This document shows, one piece after another, positions 36,132 through 45,002 of a stretch of 64,000 bases of DNA. This DNA is from an uncultured Bacteroidales bacterium (GTDB lineage: Bacteria; Bacteroidota; Bacteroidia; Bacteroidales; Muribaculaceae). The notes under the pieces are model-generated. The model ran no database searches. It was not told the DNA's origin and worked only from the letters and a program-made list of their open reading frames with translations. The DNA lies in contig CACYSG010000006.1 of NCBI GenBank assembly GCA_902776955.1, positions 1 through 64,000 of the forward strand. Direction: 5' to 3'. The translations under genes and the position numbers were made by a program. The first letter of the stretch is position 1. Every line of letters begins with the position of its first letter.

Positions 36132-38540
36132 TCACACACTTGCCAGCACCTTGCTGATGAGCATAGTCACGTCGGTCACGTTAATCTGGCCGTCCTCGTT
36201 CATGTCGGCACAAATTGCGCACACGTTGTCGCTGTTATTGAGCACAGCGGCGATGAGCAGGGTCACGTCGGTGACATTCACAACGCCATCGTGGTTCACG
36301 TCACCCGTCTCAAAGCCATGGCCGTTCTCAAACAGGGTAACCATCTCGATGTTGCTCCAATCGCTCTCGGTGCCGTCGGTATAGATAGCCCTTACCTTAT
36401 AGAGGAAGGTACCGCCGGCCTCGAGGTTCTCGACAGTGTAATGCTTGTCGGTGATGCCGGTAACGACGCGCTTGGTAGCGTTACCATCCTCGACAACTGC
36501 GCGCAGCTGCGGAGCGGTTACCTCACCCAAATAGATCTTGATCGTCTGAATCGTAGGATTGTTCTCTACCGAGTAGAAAGTGATCTGATCCTGATCGGCG
36601 CAATCCAGGACAACGGTATATTCATCATAGTTGCTGGTCAGCGTAAAGGTCTCGGAATCAAGGCTAGACATCACAGTGATACTTGCAGCCTGCCACGACC
36701 AGTAGTAGTAATTCTTGGCCGTGAATACAACGGTCACCTTGTTAACGCCAGTGAGGTCATAGGTGTTGGTGCGGATATAGCTGCCACCGGTGATGGCGAT
36801 ACCACCCTCGTCAAAGAAGATGGAATAGTCGCCAACGGTCCAGCCCTCAGGCAGGTAGGCCTCGGCATTGCCCGAACCCGTGCTCCAGTCCACCTCGGCG
36901 AGCATACCGCCGGAAGCGGGCTTCTGGTTCACCTCGAGGGTATAGCTGGCTACATTATCGTCGGCAGTCTGGTCGGTCCAGTCGGCACGGAACGAGGTCA
37001 AGTTGATGTAAGCGCTGTCGGCAGGCAGCATGACGGGATTGTACACCTCGAGCGGAGCATTGGTGGCAATACCCTTGAGGTTGACAACCACGTCGGTGGC
37101 ATCCTCACTGCTCAGGGTAATGGTCGCATTGTGAATTCCTGCAGTCTGGGGAGCAAAGGTCACCGTGATGGTCTTGCCCAGCTCGTCGAGAGCGACGGTG
37201 GTGGCATCAATAGTGAACACGCCATTGGCATCGTTGAGGGTTACGCTGATGTTACCCGTCAGGTAATTACCCGACACGTCGAAGGTTGCCGTGCCAGTAT
37301 CGCCGGCATAGGCCTCGATGGCCAAGTCACGGGTCGAAGTGAGGATGCGGGGATCGGTAGAGATGCCAGGAGGCTGTACACCTGCAAACAGGATGGGCCA
37401 GAAGTCGTAAACCGTGAAGTCATCGATACGGAAAGCATTGAGGGCATAGTAAGCATTCAGCTCGGCACGCATACCGAAGTTCACATGATACATGTCGTTA
37501 TTGGCATCATAGCCGTCAATGTTGAAGGCATGGCCACCAATCGAAAGCGAGTCAGATGACATGTCATTGGCGCAATAAACCAGAGGACGGCCGGCGCGCA
37601 GCTCCGACTGGATCAGCTCGCCCCATTCCTCGTCGTTGTAGAACTCGTGGCCATCGTGGGCGGTGTCGCCAGTGAAATCGGGAGAATCATACTTCTTGGC
37701 GATGTATGCGCCCTCATCGTACTCGAAGAAGCGGATCGCATTCAGGATCTTGAAGTTATCGGTACCGCTCCTGAGCACGTTATAGTCAATCGTCTCGGCC
37801 TGGCCCACATAGCGCATCAGATAGGCGATAGCGTCCTTGTTCACTTCGGGCAACTGGTCGGTGTTGTTGCTGTATGCGGCATAGGAATCCCACATGTTTT
37901 CCCAGTCAAAGGTGTACTCGGGCAGGGCAGGAACTTGGATTCCCGACTCGGGGCATGTATAACCAGGCATGGCAGCCGACTTGGCGGGATATTCCCAATA
38001 CTTCATCACCTGGGCCAGCGCGTTGGCGGTACAACCCACCATGCAATAATCGCGGCCCACGCGGGGACATCTCATGTTGTAGGGCTTGCCCTGTCCCCAC
38101 TCGGTTGTCAGCATCGGCTCAATCGATACGCCACCACGGTTTACACGCTTCTCGACCATGAGGCCCGGATGAGCCTGCAGGTACTCCAACTCAGCCTTAA
38201 ACAGGTTCAGGAAGAACTGCATGTTGTCGGGGATGTCGTTAAGATCGGTCAGGGGATAGTCACCATAGGCGAGAATATCCTTTGCACGGTCGTCACCAGC
38301 TACAATAACATAACCACTGTTGGTGTTCACAATGTAATAAGCTGCCTGGAGGGCATTGCTTGAGTTCTTCACCTCATGAACCCACTTTATGGTAGGTGCT
38401 GAGGACATCATTCGGCCTTTTACGGCATTGCTGCCCATAAATGCGGCGGCTTTTTGCTTGGCAGTCGCCAAGTCAACGTTGCCAGCGAGGGCCTGAACTG
38501 CCACCAACAAAAGGGTGGCTAAAAATGTCATCTTTTTCAT
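36132..38540 (-). CDS. C10-family cysteine protease with atypical active-site surroundings, dockerin tail
   Basis: The 802-aa protein has a signal peptide (1-19), prodomain (IVAGDDRAKDILAYGDYPL), Cys170 in CMVGCTANALAQVMKYW and His337 in GGHAFNIDGYDANNDMY. The Trp-rich motif after the histidine is replaced by HVNFGMRAELNAYYAL, so neither family Trp is present. Catalytic activity may be altered. The downstream layout matches its neighbours: Ig-like, FN3-like (FRADWTDQTADDNVASYTLE), beta-sandwich, and dockerin tail with DVNHDGVVNVTD and DMNEDGQINVTD. Its promoter is at 38626-38656 and it probably leads the unit that continues with the genes at 33684 and 31560. Confidence 0.88.
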   Translation of the reverse strand: MKKMTFLATLLLVAVQALAGNVDLATAKQKAAAFMGSNAVKGRMMSSAPTIKWVHEVKNSSNALQAAYYIVNTNSGYVIVAGDDRAKDILAYGDYPLTDLNDIPDNMQFFLNLFKAELEYLQAHPGLMVEKRVNRGGVSIEPMLTTEWGQGKPYNMRCPRVGRDYCMVGCTANALAQVMKYWEYPAKSAAMPGYTCPESGIQVPALPEYTFDWENMWDSYAAYSNNTDQLPEVNKDAIAYLMRYVGQAETIDYNVLRSGTDNFKILNAIRFFEYDEGAYIAKKYDSPDFTGDTAHDGHEFYNDEEWGELIQSELRAGRPLVYCANDMSSDSLSIGGHAFNIDGYDANNDMYHVNFGMRAELNAYYALNAFRIDDFTVYDFWPILFAGVQPPGISTDPRILTSTRDLAIEAYAGDTGTATFDVSGNYLTGNISVTLNDANGVFTIDATTVALDELGKTITVTFAPQTAGIHNATITLSSEDATDVVVNLKGIATNAPLEVYNPVMLPADSAYINLTSFRADWTDQTADDNVASYTLEVNQKPASGGMLAEVDWSTGSGNAEAYLPEGWTVGDYSIFFDEGGIAITGGSYIRTNTYDLTGVNKVTVVFTAKNYYYWSWQAASITVMSSLDSETFTLTSNYDEYTVVLDCADQDQITFYSVENNPTIQTIKIYLGEVTAPQLRAVVEDGNATKRVVTGITDKHYTVENLEAGGTFLYKVRAIYTDGTESDWSNIEMVTLFENGHGFETGDVNHDGVVNVTDVTLLIAAVLNNSDNVCAICADMNEDGQINVTDVTMLISKVLASV

Positions 38541-38625
38541 ACAATAATCGATACGTTAAGTTATAGTTAATATAAAGGTATTATATACTAGACTCGGTTT
38601 ATGTTGTAATTTTTGTTATATTGCG

Positions 38626-38656
38626 CAAAATTATACATAATCTATTAGACTCGCAA
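38626..38656 (-). promoter_or_regulatory. Promoter of the three-gene protease unit
   Basis: On the minus strand TTGC (38653-38656), 19 nt, TAATTTTG (38626-38633). The upstream element is a partial match. The leader to 38540 is about 80 nt. Confidence 0.5.
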
Positions 38657-38702
38657 CTAAATTACTAAAAAACCTTTATCTGCAACCAACAAAACTATTG
38701 AT

Positions 38703-38790
38703 GATGGGAATTAGGAATGAGGAATGAGGAATGAGGAATTAGAAATTAGAAATGAGGAGTTAATAGTTAATAGTTATTAGTTAATAGATG
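38703..38790. repeat. Short AT-rich tandem repeats
   Basis: Imperfect runs of GGAATGA (7 nt) and then TTAATAGTTA-type units fill the gap between two protease genes. No coding potential is seen. Confidence 0.65.
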
Positions 38791-38804
38791 TGGGGTTAGA
38801 AAAA

Positions 38805-38834
38805 AGAGAGACGCAAGGGGGGGGTGCGTCTCTA
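38805..38834. repeat. GAGACGC palindrome with G-rich loop
   Basis: AGAGAGACGCA and TGCGTCTCT form the arms around a run of G residues. It is one of four copies of this short palindrome in the window, and lies after the protease gene ending at 38893. Confidence 0.6.
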
Positions 38835-38846
38835 CGGTTGATTGGA

Positions 38847-38875
38847 GGGGGCGCCTGGGTTGAGGCATTGCCCCC
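38847..38875 (-). terminator. Hairpin downstream of a C10 protease gene
   Basis: GGGGGC (38847-38852) pairs with GCCCCC (38870-38875), 18 nt after the stop at 38893. No T tract follows on the minus strand, so its terminator role is uncertain. Confidence 0.4.
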
Positions 38876-38892
38876 TTATTTTCTAATTAGCA

Positions 38893-41286
38893 TCACATTT
38901 CACCGAGCACTTTGTTGATGAGCAGGGTGACGTCGGTGACATTAATCAGGCCGTCACCGTTGACATCGCCACACTCGTCACACACAGCATCGTTACCGTC
39001 ATTGAGCACGCAGGAAATCAGCAGCGTGATATCGGTAACATTGACAATGCCGTCGTGGTTCACGTCGCCCGGCTGGTGCACGTTGCCGTTCTCAAACAGT
39101 GTGATCGTCTGGATATTGCTCCAGGGGCTCTCGGTGCCGTCGGTGTAGACGGCTTTCACCCTGTAATTGAACGTGCCGCCGGCCTCAAGGCCCTTGACGG
39201 TGTAATTCTTGCCGGTGATGCCGGTGACCTCGCGATGGGTGGCATCGCCCTCGTCGACAACGGCTCGCAGGGTGTTCTCCTCCAGTTCGCCGGCATAGAT
39301 CCAAATCTTCTGAATCATCGGATAGTTGGTGCCCAGGAACTTGATGTTCTCGGTGTCGCCACACTCGAGCACGGCGGTGTAGGTGACATAGGAAGGAGAG
39401 GCGGCGAAGTCCTGGCTTTCCTTGCTGGTGCTGATCGTCAAGTGAGCAAGTGACCATGAACTCCAGCTCTTGAACCTTACAACCACGGTCACCTTCTCAT
39501 AACCAAACAGGTCATAGGCGGGAGACGTGATCGAACTGCCCGACGAGAGTTCAATGCTGGCACCATCCAGCCACAGGCCCGAACCGTCAAAGGTCCAACC
39601 CTCGGGAATCAACTCATCGGCCCTTCCGGCGTGGTTACCCGACTGCTCGGGATAGTCGCTGAAGTCACAGAAGGCGAGCAGCTGGGTCGTCGGCTTGGTG
39701 TTCACCTGGAGGGTGTAGCTCGACACATACTTGTCGGCGGTCTGGTCGGTCCAGTCGGCACGGAATTGGGTCAGGTTGACATGGGCACTGTCGGCGGGTA
39801 GCATCACGGGCTTGTGGCCATCGATGACTGCGGTGCCGCTGATGGTGATGACCTTATCGGTGGCGGCGGGGTTGCTCAGGGTCACCGTGGCGGTGTGGTT
39901 GCCGCTGGCCAGGGGAGCATAGGTCACGGTGATGACCTTGCCGTCCTCGAGGTCGGCGGCTGCCACGTTGCTGGCATCAAGCGAGAAGTAGCCGCTCTCG
40001 TCGTTGAGGGTCACGGTCACATCGCCGGTGAGGTCAACGCCCTTGACGGTAAAGGTGGCGGTTGACGACTGGTCAACATAGGCGTCCATGTTGACCCTGC
40101 CGGTAGAAACCTTGATGGTGGGACCGGTGGGAGGCGGCTGAATGCCCATGATCATCTGCTGCTCGATGTTGTAGACCGAGCCGCCGCCATCAAAGGCGTT
40201 CAACGCGAAGTCGCCGTTGCCTTCACCGCTCCAGCCCCAGTTGACATGATACTTGTCGGTCGACGCGTCATAGCCGTCAACGTTGAAGGCGTGGCCGCTC
40301 CAGCCAAACCAGTCGTCGTAGTCATAGCCGCAGTAAACCACGGGACGGCCCTCGGCCATCTCGTTCTGCAACATGGCGGCCCACTCGTCATCGGTGTAAT
40401 AGACCGCTGTGTCGACGCCGTCGTCATCGGTCTTGGTCTTGAACTCGAGACGGGCACTCTCCTCGTCATAGCCGAAGAACTTGACGGCACGCAGGATGTC
40501 CGCGCCCATGGCACCACTGGCGCCGGGGGCATACTCCATATGCTCCTCCTGGCCGATGTAACGCATCAGCCACGCCACAGCGTCGGCCTGAGCGCTGTTA
40601 TAACTACCCGAGACGTAGGTGTCGAGCATGTTGTCCCATTCAAAGATGATGGGCGGCAGGGCGTCGATGGTGAACTCGTAGCCCGAGGCCTCGTTGACAT
40701 AACCTTCAACCGGGGGAGTGGCGTCGATGGGATACTTCCAGTAGTAGAACACCATCGCCAGTGAGGTGGCGGGGCATCCCGTCAGGCACTGGGTGCTGCC
40801 GAACTTGCAGTGGTTATAGTAGGGGGCACCCTGGTCCCACATGGCGGTCAACATCGGGGGCACGGTCGCCGTTCTGAGGTTCTTGCCCGGCACGTCCTTC
40901 TTGACCTCGAGGCCGGGATGGGCCTGCAGATACTCGATCTGGGCCTTGTAGGTGCCCAGCCAGAAGCGCATGTTGTCGGGCATACGCTTCATGTCCAGCG
41001 GACGGTCGCCCATGGCCAAAATCTCATGGGCACGGTCCTCGCCCGAAACGATGACAAAACCGCGGTCGGAATTGAAGATGTAATAGACGGGTAAGTCGGC
41101 ACGCGAGGAATTGACCTCGGTGTGCAGCAACTTCACGTTGGGCACCGCGCCCGCCTGCAGGGTCTTACCTGGTTTCATGTGCAGGAAACGCTGAGCCGAA
41201 GCCTGGGCCGTCGCCAAATCGACATTGGCGGCCGAGGCCTGCATGACGGCCAACATCAACGTGGCCAGGAATAGTAATTTTTTCAT
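38893..41286 (-). CDS. C10-family cysteine protease with Ig/FN3 modules and dockerin tail
   Basis: The 797-aa protein has a signal peptide (1-20), prodomain (IVSGEDRAHEILAMGDRPLD), Cys171 in LTGCPATSLAMVFYYW, His332 in SGHAFNVDGYDASTDKY and the full VNWGWSGEG block. An Ig-like domain, an FN3-like module (FRADWTDQTADKYVSSYTLQ), a beta-sandwich (LIPEGWTFDGSGLWLDGAS) and a dockerin tail with DVNHDGIVNVTD and DVNGDGLINVTD follow. An upstream TTG at 41295 is in frame, but ATG 41286 begins the signal peptide. It has its own promoter at 41344-41374 and is separated from the other proteases by a repeat-filled gap. Confidence 0.9.
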   Translation of the reverse strand: MKKLLFLATLMLAVMQASAANVDLATAQASAQRFLHMKPGKTLQAGAVPNVKLLHTEVNSSRADLPVYYIFNSDRGFVIVSGEDRAHEILAMGDRPLDMKRMPDNMRFWLGTYKAQIEYLQAHPGLEVKKDVPGKNLRTATVPPMLTAMWDQGAPYYNHCKFGSTQCLTGCPATSLAMVFYYWKYPIDATPPVEGYVNEASGYEFTIDALPPIIFEWDNMLDTYVSGSYNSAQADAVAWLMRYIGQEEHMEYAPGASGAMGADILRAVKFFGYDEESARLEFKTKTDDDGVDTAVYYTDDEWAAMLQNEMAEGRPVVYCGYDYDDWFGWSGHAFNVDGYDASTDKYHVNWGWSGEGNGDFALNAFDGGGSVYNIEQQMIMGIQPPPTGPTIKVSTGRVNMDAYVDQSSTATFTVKGVDLTGDVTVTLNDESGYFSLDASNVAAADLEDGKVITVTYAPLASGNHTATVTLSNPAATDKVITISGTAVIDGHKPVMLPADSAHVNLTQFRADWTDQTADKYVSSYTLQVNTKPTTQLLAFCDFSDYPEQSGNHAGRADELIPEGWTFDGSGLWLDGASIELSSGSSITSPAYDLFGYEKVTVVVRFKSWSSWSLAHLTISTSKESQDFAASPSYVTYTAVLECGDTENIKFLGTNYPMIQKIWIYAGELEENTLRAVVDEGDATHREVTGITGKNYTVKGLEAGGTFNYRVKAVYTDGTESPWSNIQTITLFENGNVHQPGDVNHDGIVNVTDITLLISCVLNDGNDAVCDECGDVNGDGLINVTDVTLLINKVLGEM

Positions 41287-41343
41287 AAACGTCAATATTA
41301 AATGATTATTAATGATTTGAGACTTTTAATTTGAAAAAGCACG

Positions 41344-41374
41344 CAAATATAAACGAAAAAAGAAAAACATGCAA
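41344..41374 (-). promoter_or_regulatory. Promoter of the C10 protease gene at 38893-41286
   Basis: On the minus strand TTGC (41371-41374), 19 nt, TATATTTG (41344-41351). Confidence 0.5.
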
Positions 41375-41379
41375 TAATT

Positions 41380-41414
41380 TTCGTTCGTTTCGTTCGTTTC
41401 ATCCGTTTCGTCCG
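41380..41414. repeat. Tandem 9-nt repeats
   Basis: TTCGTTCGTTTCGTTCG and variants with a period of about 9 nt. On the minus strand they read GAAACGAAC and resemble the ACGGANGAAACGG units at 54001-54080. Confidence 0.55.
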
Positions 41415-41429
41415 CGCGTACACGTGCCC

Positions 41430-41640
41430 GTGCCCCACGCCAAGGCGCCAAGGCGCTAAGATTATTAAAACAACTATAACAACTTTCACCAAACAACAAG
41501 AACAACTAAAAAATGAAAAAGGGCGGTGACAGCATCGGGGGTGGTGCATCATTGGGACGGGTCTTGTTGATGGCGTCGCTTCGCTTTGGCCATCAAAAGA
41601 ACACGTCCCAGCTGATGGCACCCGTGCTCTCAAAACCGTC
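41430..41640. mobile_element. MITE-like element, rearranged copy (C)
   Basis: A terminal-repeat fragment (CCCCACGCCAAGGCGCCAAG, 41434-41453) is followed by unrelated AT-rich sequence, then the central hairpin unit at 41525-41640. That unit is nearly identical to copy D at 44738-44852 (about 4 differences in 115 nt), in the same orientation, and less like copies A and B. It lies directly before the restriction-modification gene. Confidence 0.6.
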
Positions 41641-41691
41641 GTTGGAAAGCGGATGCCAAGAGCCACTTATACATGATTTTTGCCCCATTCC

Positions 41692-41723
41692 TGTGCGATT
41701 CAAAAGTATTTTTGCTATCTTTG
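41692..41723 (+). promoter_or_regulatory. Promoter of the restriction-modification gene
   Basis: TATCTTTG (41716-41723) is a full -7 match. The upstream element (TGTG at 41692-41695, 20 nt spacing) is weak. The ATG at 41748 follows 24 nt later. Confidence 0.5.
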
Positions 41724-41747
41724 CCCGATTATTACCGACCAGTCTCT

Positions 41748-44591
41748 ATGAACAAGACCGAGAAAAAGATTTCACAGGCTGCTGAGCGTTTTGCCAAGCG
41801 CTGGGAGGGCAAGGGATATGAGAAAGGCGAGAGCCAACTGTTCTGGACCGAGTTGCTGACCGAGGTCTTCGGCATCGAGGAACCCTCGTCGTTCATCTCC
41901 TTTGAGGACAAGGTGAACCTCGACCATACCTCGTTTATCGACGGCTATATCGACCGCACCCACACCATGATTGAGCAGAAGTCGCTGGGCAAGGACCTGC
42001 GGGCCCCCATCAAGCAGAGCGACGGCAAGTCGCTCACACCTTTCCAGCAGGCGCAGCGTTACAGTGCGGGCTTGCCTTACAGCAAGCGCCCCCGCTGGAT
42101 TGTGACCTGCAATTTCTCGACATTTCTCGTCTATGACATGGAGAACCCGGGTGGAGAGCCCTTTGAGATTCGCCTCGCCGACCTGGGCAAGGAACATTAT
42201 CGCCTGCGCTTTCTCGTCGAGACAGGCAGCGAGCACCTCGAACGTGAAATGCGCGTGTCGATGCAGGCGGGAGCCATCGTGGGCAAACTCTATGATGCCC
42301 TGCTCAAGGAATACAAGGACCCCACCAATGCCGAGTCGTTGCGCTCGTTGAACGTGCTGTGCGTGAGGCTCGTTTTCTGCCTCTACAGCGAGGATGCGGG
42401 CATCTTTGGCAAGCATGACATGTTCCATGACTACCTCGTTCGCTATGATACCATGGACATGCGCAATGCCCTTATTCGCCTGTTCCAGATCCTCAACACC
42501 CCCCTTGACGAACGTGACCCCTACCTGCAGGATGACCTCGCCGCCTTCCCCTATGCCAGCGGCGGCCTGTTCGAGGGCGATATCGAGATTCCCCGCCTGA
42601 ACGAGGAAATCCGCGACCTGCTCTTGCAACACGCCTCGCTCGACTTTGACTGGAGCGAGATTTCGCCCACCATCTTCGGCGCCGTTTTCGAGAGCACCCT
42701 CAACCCCGATACACGCCGCAGCAGTGGCATGCACTATACCAGTGTAGAGAACATCCACAAGGTCATCGACCCCCTCTTCCTTGACGACCTGAAGCGCCAA
42801 CTCGATGACATCCTTGAGGAAAAAGTCGTGACCAAGCGCCGCAAGCGTCTCTTGGACTTCCAGCAATATTTGGCAAGCCTCAACTTCCTTGACCCCGCCT
42901 GCGGCAGCGGCAATTTCTTGACCGAAACCTACCTGTCGTTGCGACGCCTGGAGAATAGGCTCATCCGCGCGCTCTATGAGGGCGAATCCATGTTTATCGG
43001 TGGCGAGGACTTTGTCAACCCCGTCAAGGTGGACATCCACCAGTTCTACGGCATCGAGATTAACGACTTTGCAGTTACTGTCGCCACCACAGCCCTGTGG
43101 ATTAGTGAGTCGCAGATGCTGGCCGAGACCGAACGCATCATTTCGCACGACCTCGAATTCCTGCCCCTCAAGTCCTTCCCCAACATCCACGAAGCCAACG
43201 CCCTGCGCACCGACTGGCGCAGCCTCTTTAATAAATCAAATGAAGAATCTGAGGCTTCTGAAAACCAATTGCCCAACTATATCATGGGCAATCCGCCCTT
43301 TATCGGCTACTCGCTGCAAAGTAAAGCGCAGAAAGAGGACATCTTAAGTGTCTTTGTCGATGCTAAAGGGAAACCATTCAAAACAGCGGGTAAAATCGAC
43401 TACGTTGCTGGCTGGTACTACAAGGCCGCCCAACTTATGCAAGGGACAAATACTCGCGCTGCCCTCGTTTCCACCAACAGCATCACCCAGGGCGAACAGG
43501 TAGCCGCTATTTGGAAACCCTTGAAAGACCTGTTTGACATCAAGATAGACTTCGCTTACAGGACTTTCCGTTGGGACAGCGAGGCAAATATCAAAGCTCA
43601 TGTCCATTGCGTCATCATAGGCTTTTCGTCATGTAGAGACGCAAAATCTTGCGTCTCCCAGCGGCAAAAAGTAATCTATGATGGTGAAAATATTATCCCG
43701 GTTAAACACATCAATGGCTACCTCATCGATGCTCCCGACATTTTTATAGAGAGCCAAAAGAATTCATTAAGTGACATTCCTTTAATGCAGAAAGGAAGCA
43801 TACCCGTGGATGATGGAAACCTGATAATTGAGTCCGATGATTTACAGCATTTTCTTAGCAAAGAGCCAGAAGCGAGAAGGTTTATTCGTCCCTTTATTGG
43901 TGCTAAAGAGTTTATTCATAAACTTCCACGATATTGTTTGTGGTTGGTTGAAGCGTCACCTAAAGACATTAATTCAATGCCGCTGATTCGTGAGCGAGTA
44001 GAAAGAGTACGTGATTTTCGCTTAGCGAGTTCAAAAGAGGCTACCCGCAAATATGCTGATTATCCAACTCGGTTTATGGAAATAAGACAGCCAAATGCGA
44101 ACTACATCCTTGTGCCAAGCCATTCATCAGAAAATCGCAATTATGTCCCAATGGGGTTTATGTCATCTGATACTATATGTGGTAATGCCAATTTAATGAT
44201 TCCCGACGCTTCTCTGTATCATTTCGGAGTGTTGGAGTCAAGTGTTCACATGGCGTGGATGAGGGTCGTTTGTGGCAGGTTGAAATCGGATTATCGTTAT
44301 AGCAAGGATGTGGTATACAACAATTTCCCGTGGCCCGAGGTGAGCGAGGAGCAGCGCGAGCGCATTGCCCAGACCGCACAGGCCATTCTTGACGCCAGGG
44401 CATTGTACCCCGATTCGTCGCTGGCCGACCTGTACGACCCGATAACAATGCCGCCCGAACTGCTCAAGGCCCATCGCGACAACGACCGTGCCGTCATGGC
44501 CGCCTACGGCTTCCCCACCACAATGCAAGAGAGCGAGATCGTAGCAAAGCTTTTCACCCTCTACACCCAACTTACCCAACAACAGAATTAA
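41748..44591 (+). CDS. MmeI-type single-chain restriction-modification enzyme (type IIG/IIL)
   Basis: The 947-aa protein combines nuclease, methyltransferase and specificity functions. Near the N terminus DGYIDRTHTMIEQK (Asp65, Glu76, Lys78) fits the PD-(D/E)XK nuclease core of MmeI. A helical spacer occupies about 160-330. The N6-adenine methyltransferase has motif I LDPACGSGNF (381-390) and motif IV NPPF (515-518). The target-recognition region is about 600-850. The usual start is MNKTEKKISQAAERF at 41748; the open frame to 41673 lies over the promoter. DNA of about 43660-44300 is clearly more AT-rich than the rest of the gene and starts just after an in-frame GAGACGC palindrome encoding CRDAKSCVS (from residue 629). 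Both suggest exchange of the specificity part. No separate endonuclease or methylase lies beside it. Confidence 0.85.
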   Translation: MNKTEKKISQAAERFAKRWEGKGYEKGESQLFWTELLTEVFGIEEPSSFISFEDKVNLDHTSFIDGYIDRTHTMIEQKSLGKDLRAPIKQSDGKSLTPFQQAQRYSAGLPYSKRPRWIVTCNFSTFLVYDMENPGGEPFEIRLADLGKEHYRLRFLVETGSEHLEREMRVSMQAGAIVGKLYDALLKEYKDPTNAESLRSLNVLCVRLVFCLYSEDAGIFGKHDMFHDYLVRYDTMDMRNALIRLFQILNTPLDERDPYLQDDLAAFPYASGGLFEGDIEIPRLNEEIRDLLLQHASLDFDWSEISPTIFGAVFESTLNPDTRRSSGMHYTSVENIHKVIDPLFLDDLKRQLDDILEEKVVTKRRKRLLDFQQYLASLNFLDPACGSGNFLTETYLSLRRLENRLIRALYEGESMFIGGEDFVNPVKVDIHQFYGIEINDFAVTVATTALWISESQMLAETERIISHDLEFLPLKSFPNIHEANALRTDWRSLFNKSNEESEASENQLPNYIMGNPPFIGYSLQSKAQKEDILSVFVDAKGKPFKTAGKIDYVAGWYYKAAQLMQGTNTRAALVSTNSITQGEQVAAIWKPLKDLFDIKIDFAYRTFRWDSEANIKAHVHCVIIGFSSCRDAKSCVSQRQKVIYDGENIIPVKHINGYLIDAPDIFIESQKNSLSDIPLMQKGSIPVDDGNLIIESDDLQHFLSKEPEARRFIRPFIGAKEFIHKLPRYCLWLVEASPKDINSMPLIRERVERVRDFRLASSKEATRKYADYPTRFMEIRQPNANYILVPSHSSENRNYVPMGFMSSDTICGNANLMIPDASLYHFGVLESSVHMAWMRVVCGRLKSDYRYSKDVVYNNFPWPEVSEEQRERIAQTAQAILDARALYPDSSLADLYDPITMPPELLKAHRDNDRAVMAAYGFPTTMQESEIVAKLFTLYTQLTQQQN
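43633..43658. repeat. GAGACGC palindrome inside the coding sequence
   Basis: GAGACGCAA and TTGCGTCTC pair around a 4-nt loop. The element is read in frame, adding about nine residues to the restriction-modification enzyme without disrupting it. Confidence 0.7.
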
Positions 44592-44737
44592 ATATCTCAA
44601 ACAAGCATTGTTTTCAATACAGCCTGGCGGCTTCCGTTCATGAAATCAGCGTAATTTGTTGTTTGAGTTGTTTGAGTTGTTTTTAATTACTGCTCCTCAG
44701 GGGGTTGTTCTTGTTGTTTTTAAAGAAGCATCGGGGA

Positions 44738-44852
44738 GGTGACAGCATCGGGTTGGTGCATCATTGGGACGGGTCTTGTTGATGGCGTCGCTTCGCTTTG
44801 GCCATCAAAAGAACACGTCCCAGCTGATAGCACCCGTTCTCTCAAAACCGTC
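44738..44852. mobile_element. MITE-like hairpin unit (copy D)
   Basis: A direct repeat of the unit at 41525-41640, 147 nt after the stop of the restriction-modification gene. No terminal repeats are attached. A further CCGTCCCAGCTGATG fragment continues to about 44862. The rest of the 411-nt gap holds a terminator at 44935-44972. Confidence 0.6.
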
Positions 44853-44934
44853 CCAGCTGATGCGAACAGCCTAAACAGGAAACGACAACCAGGCATCCCC
44901 GCTAGGGTCGAACGGGTTGAATTACAAAAAAAAG

Positions 44935-44972
44935 CTCTGGCAACTTTATCGTTGTTGTGAAAGTTGCCAGAG
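44935..44972 (-). terminator. Rho-independent terminator of the TonB-C gene
   Basis: A perfect 13-bp stem (CTCTGGCAACTTT 44935-44947 with 44960-44972) is followed on the minus strand by a run of nine T after one C. It lies 30 nt beyond the stop at 45003. Confidence 0.85.
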
Positions 44973-45002
44973 TTGTCTATTATCTTAAAAGGGATGATTC
45001 TT

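Noticed and set aside
41748-44591. BREX or DISARM defence methyltransferase
   Set aside because: The N-terminal nuclease motif and single-chain layout fit MmeI-type enzymes, and no helicase, phosphatase or other defence partner is adjacent.
44739-44960. A 73-codon frame over the repeat after the restriction-modification gene
   Set aside because: It is made of the MITE-like repeat and AT-rich DNA; the equivalent frame is not kept in the other copies.
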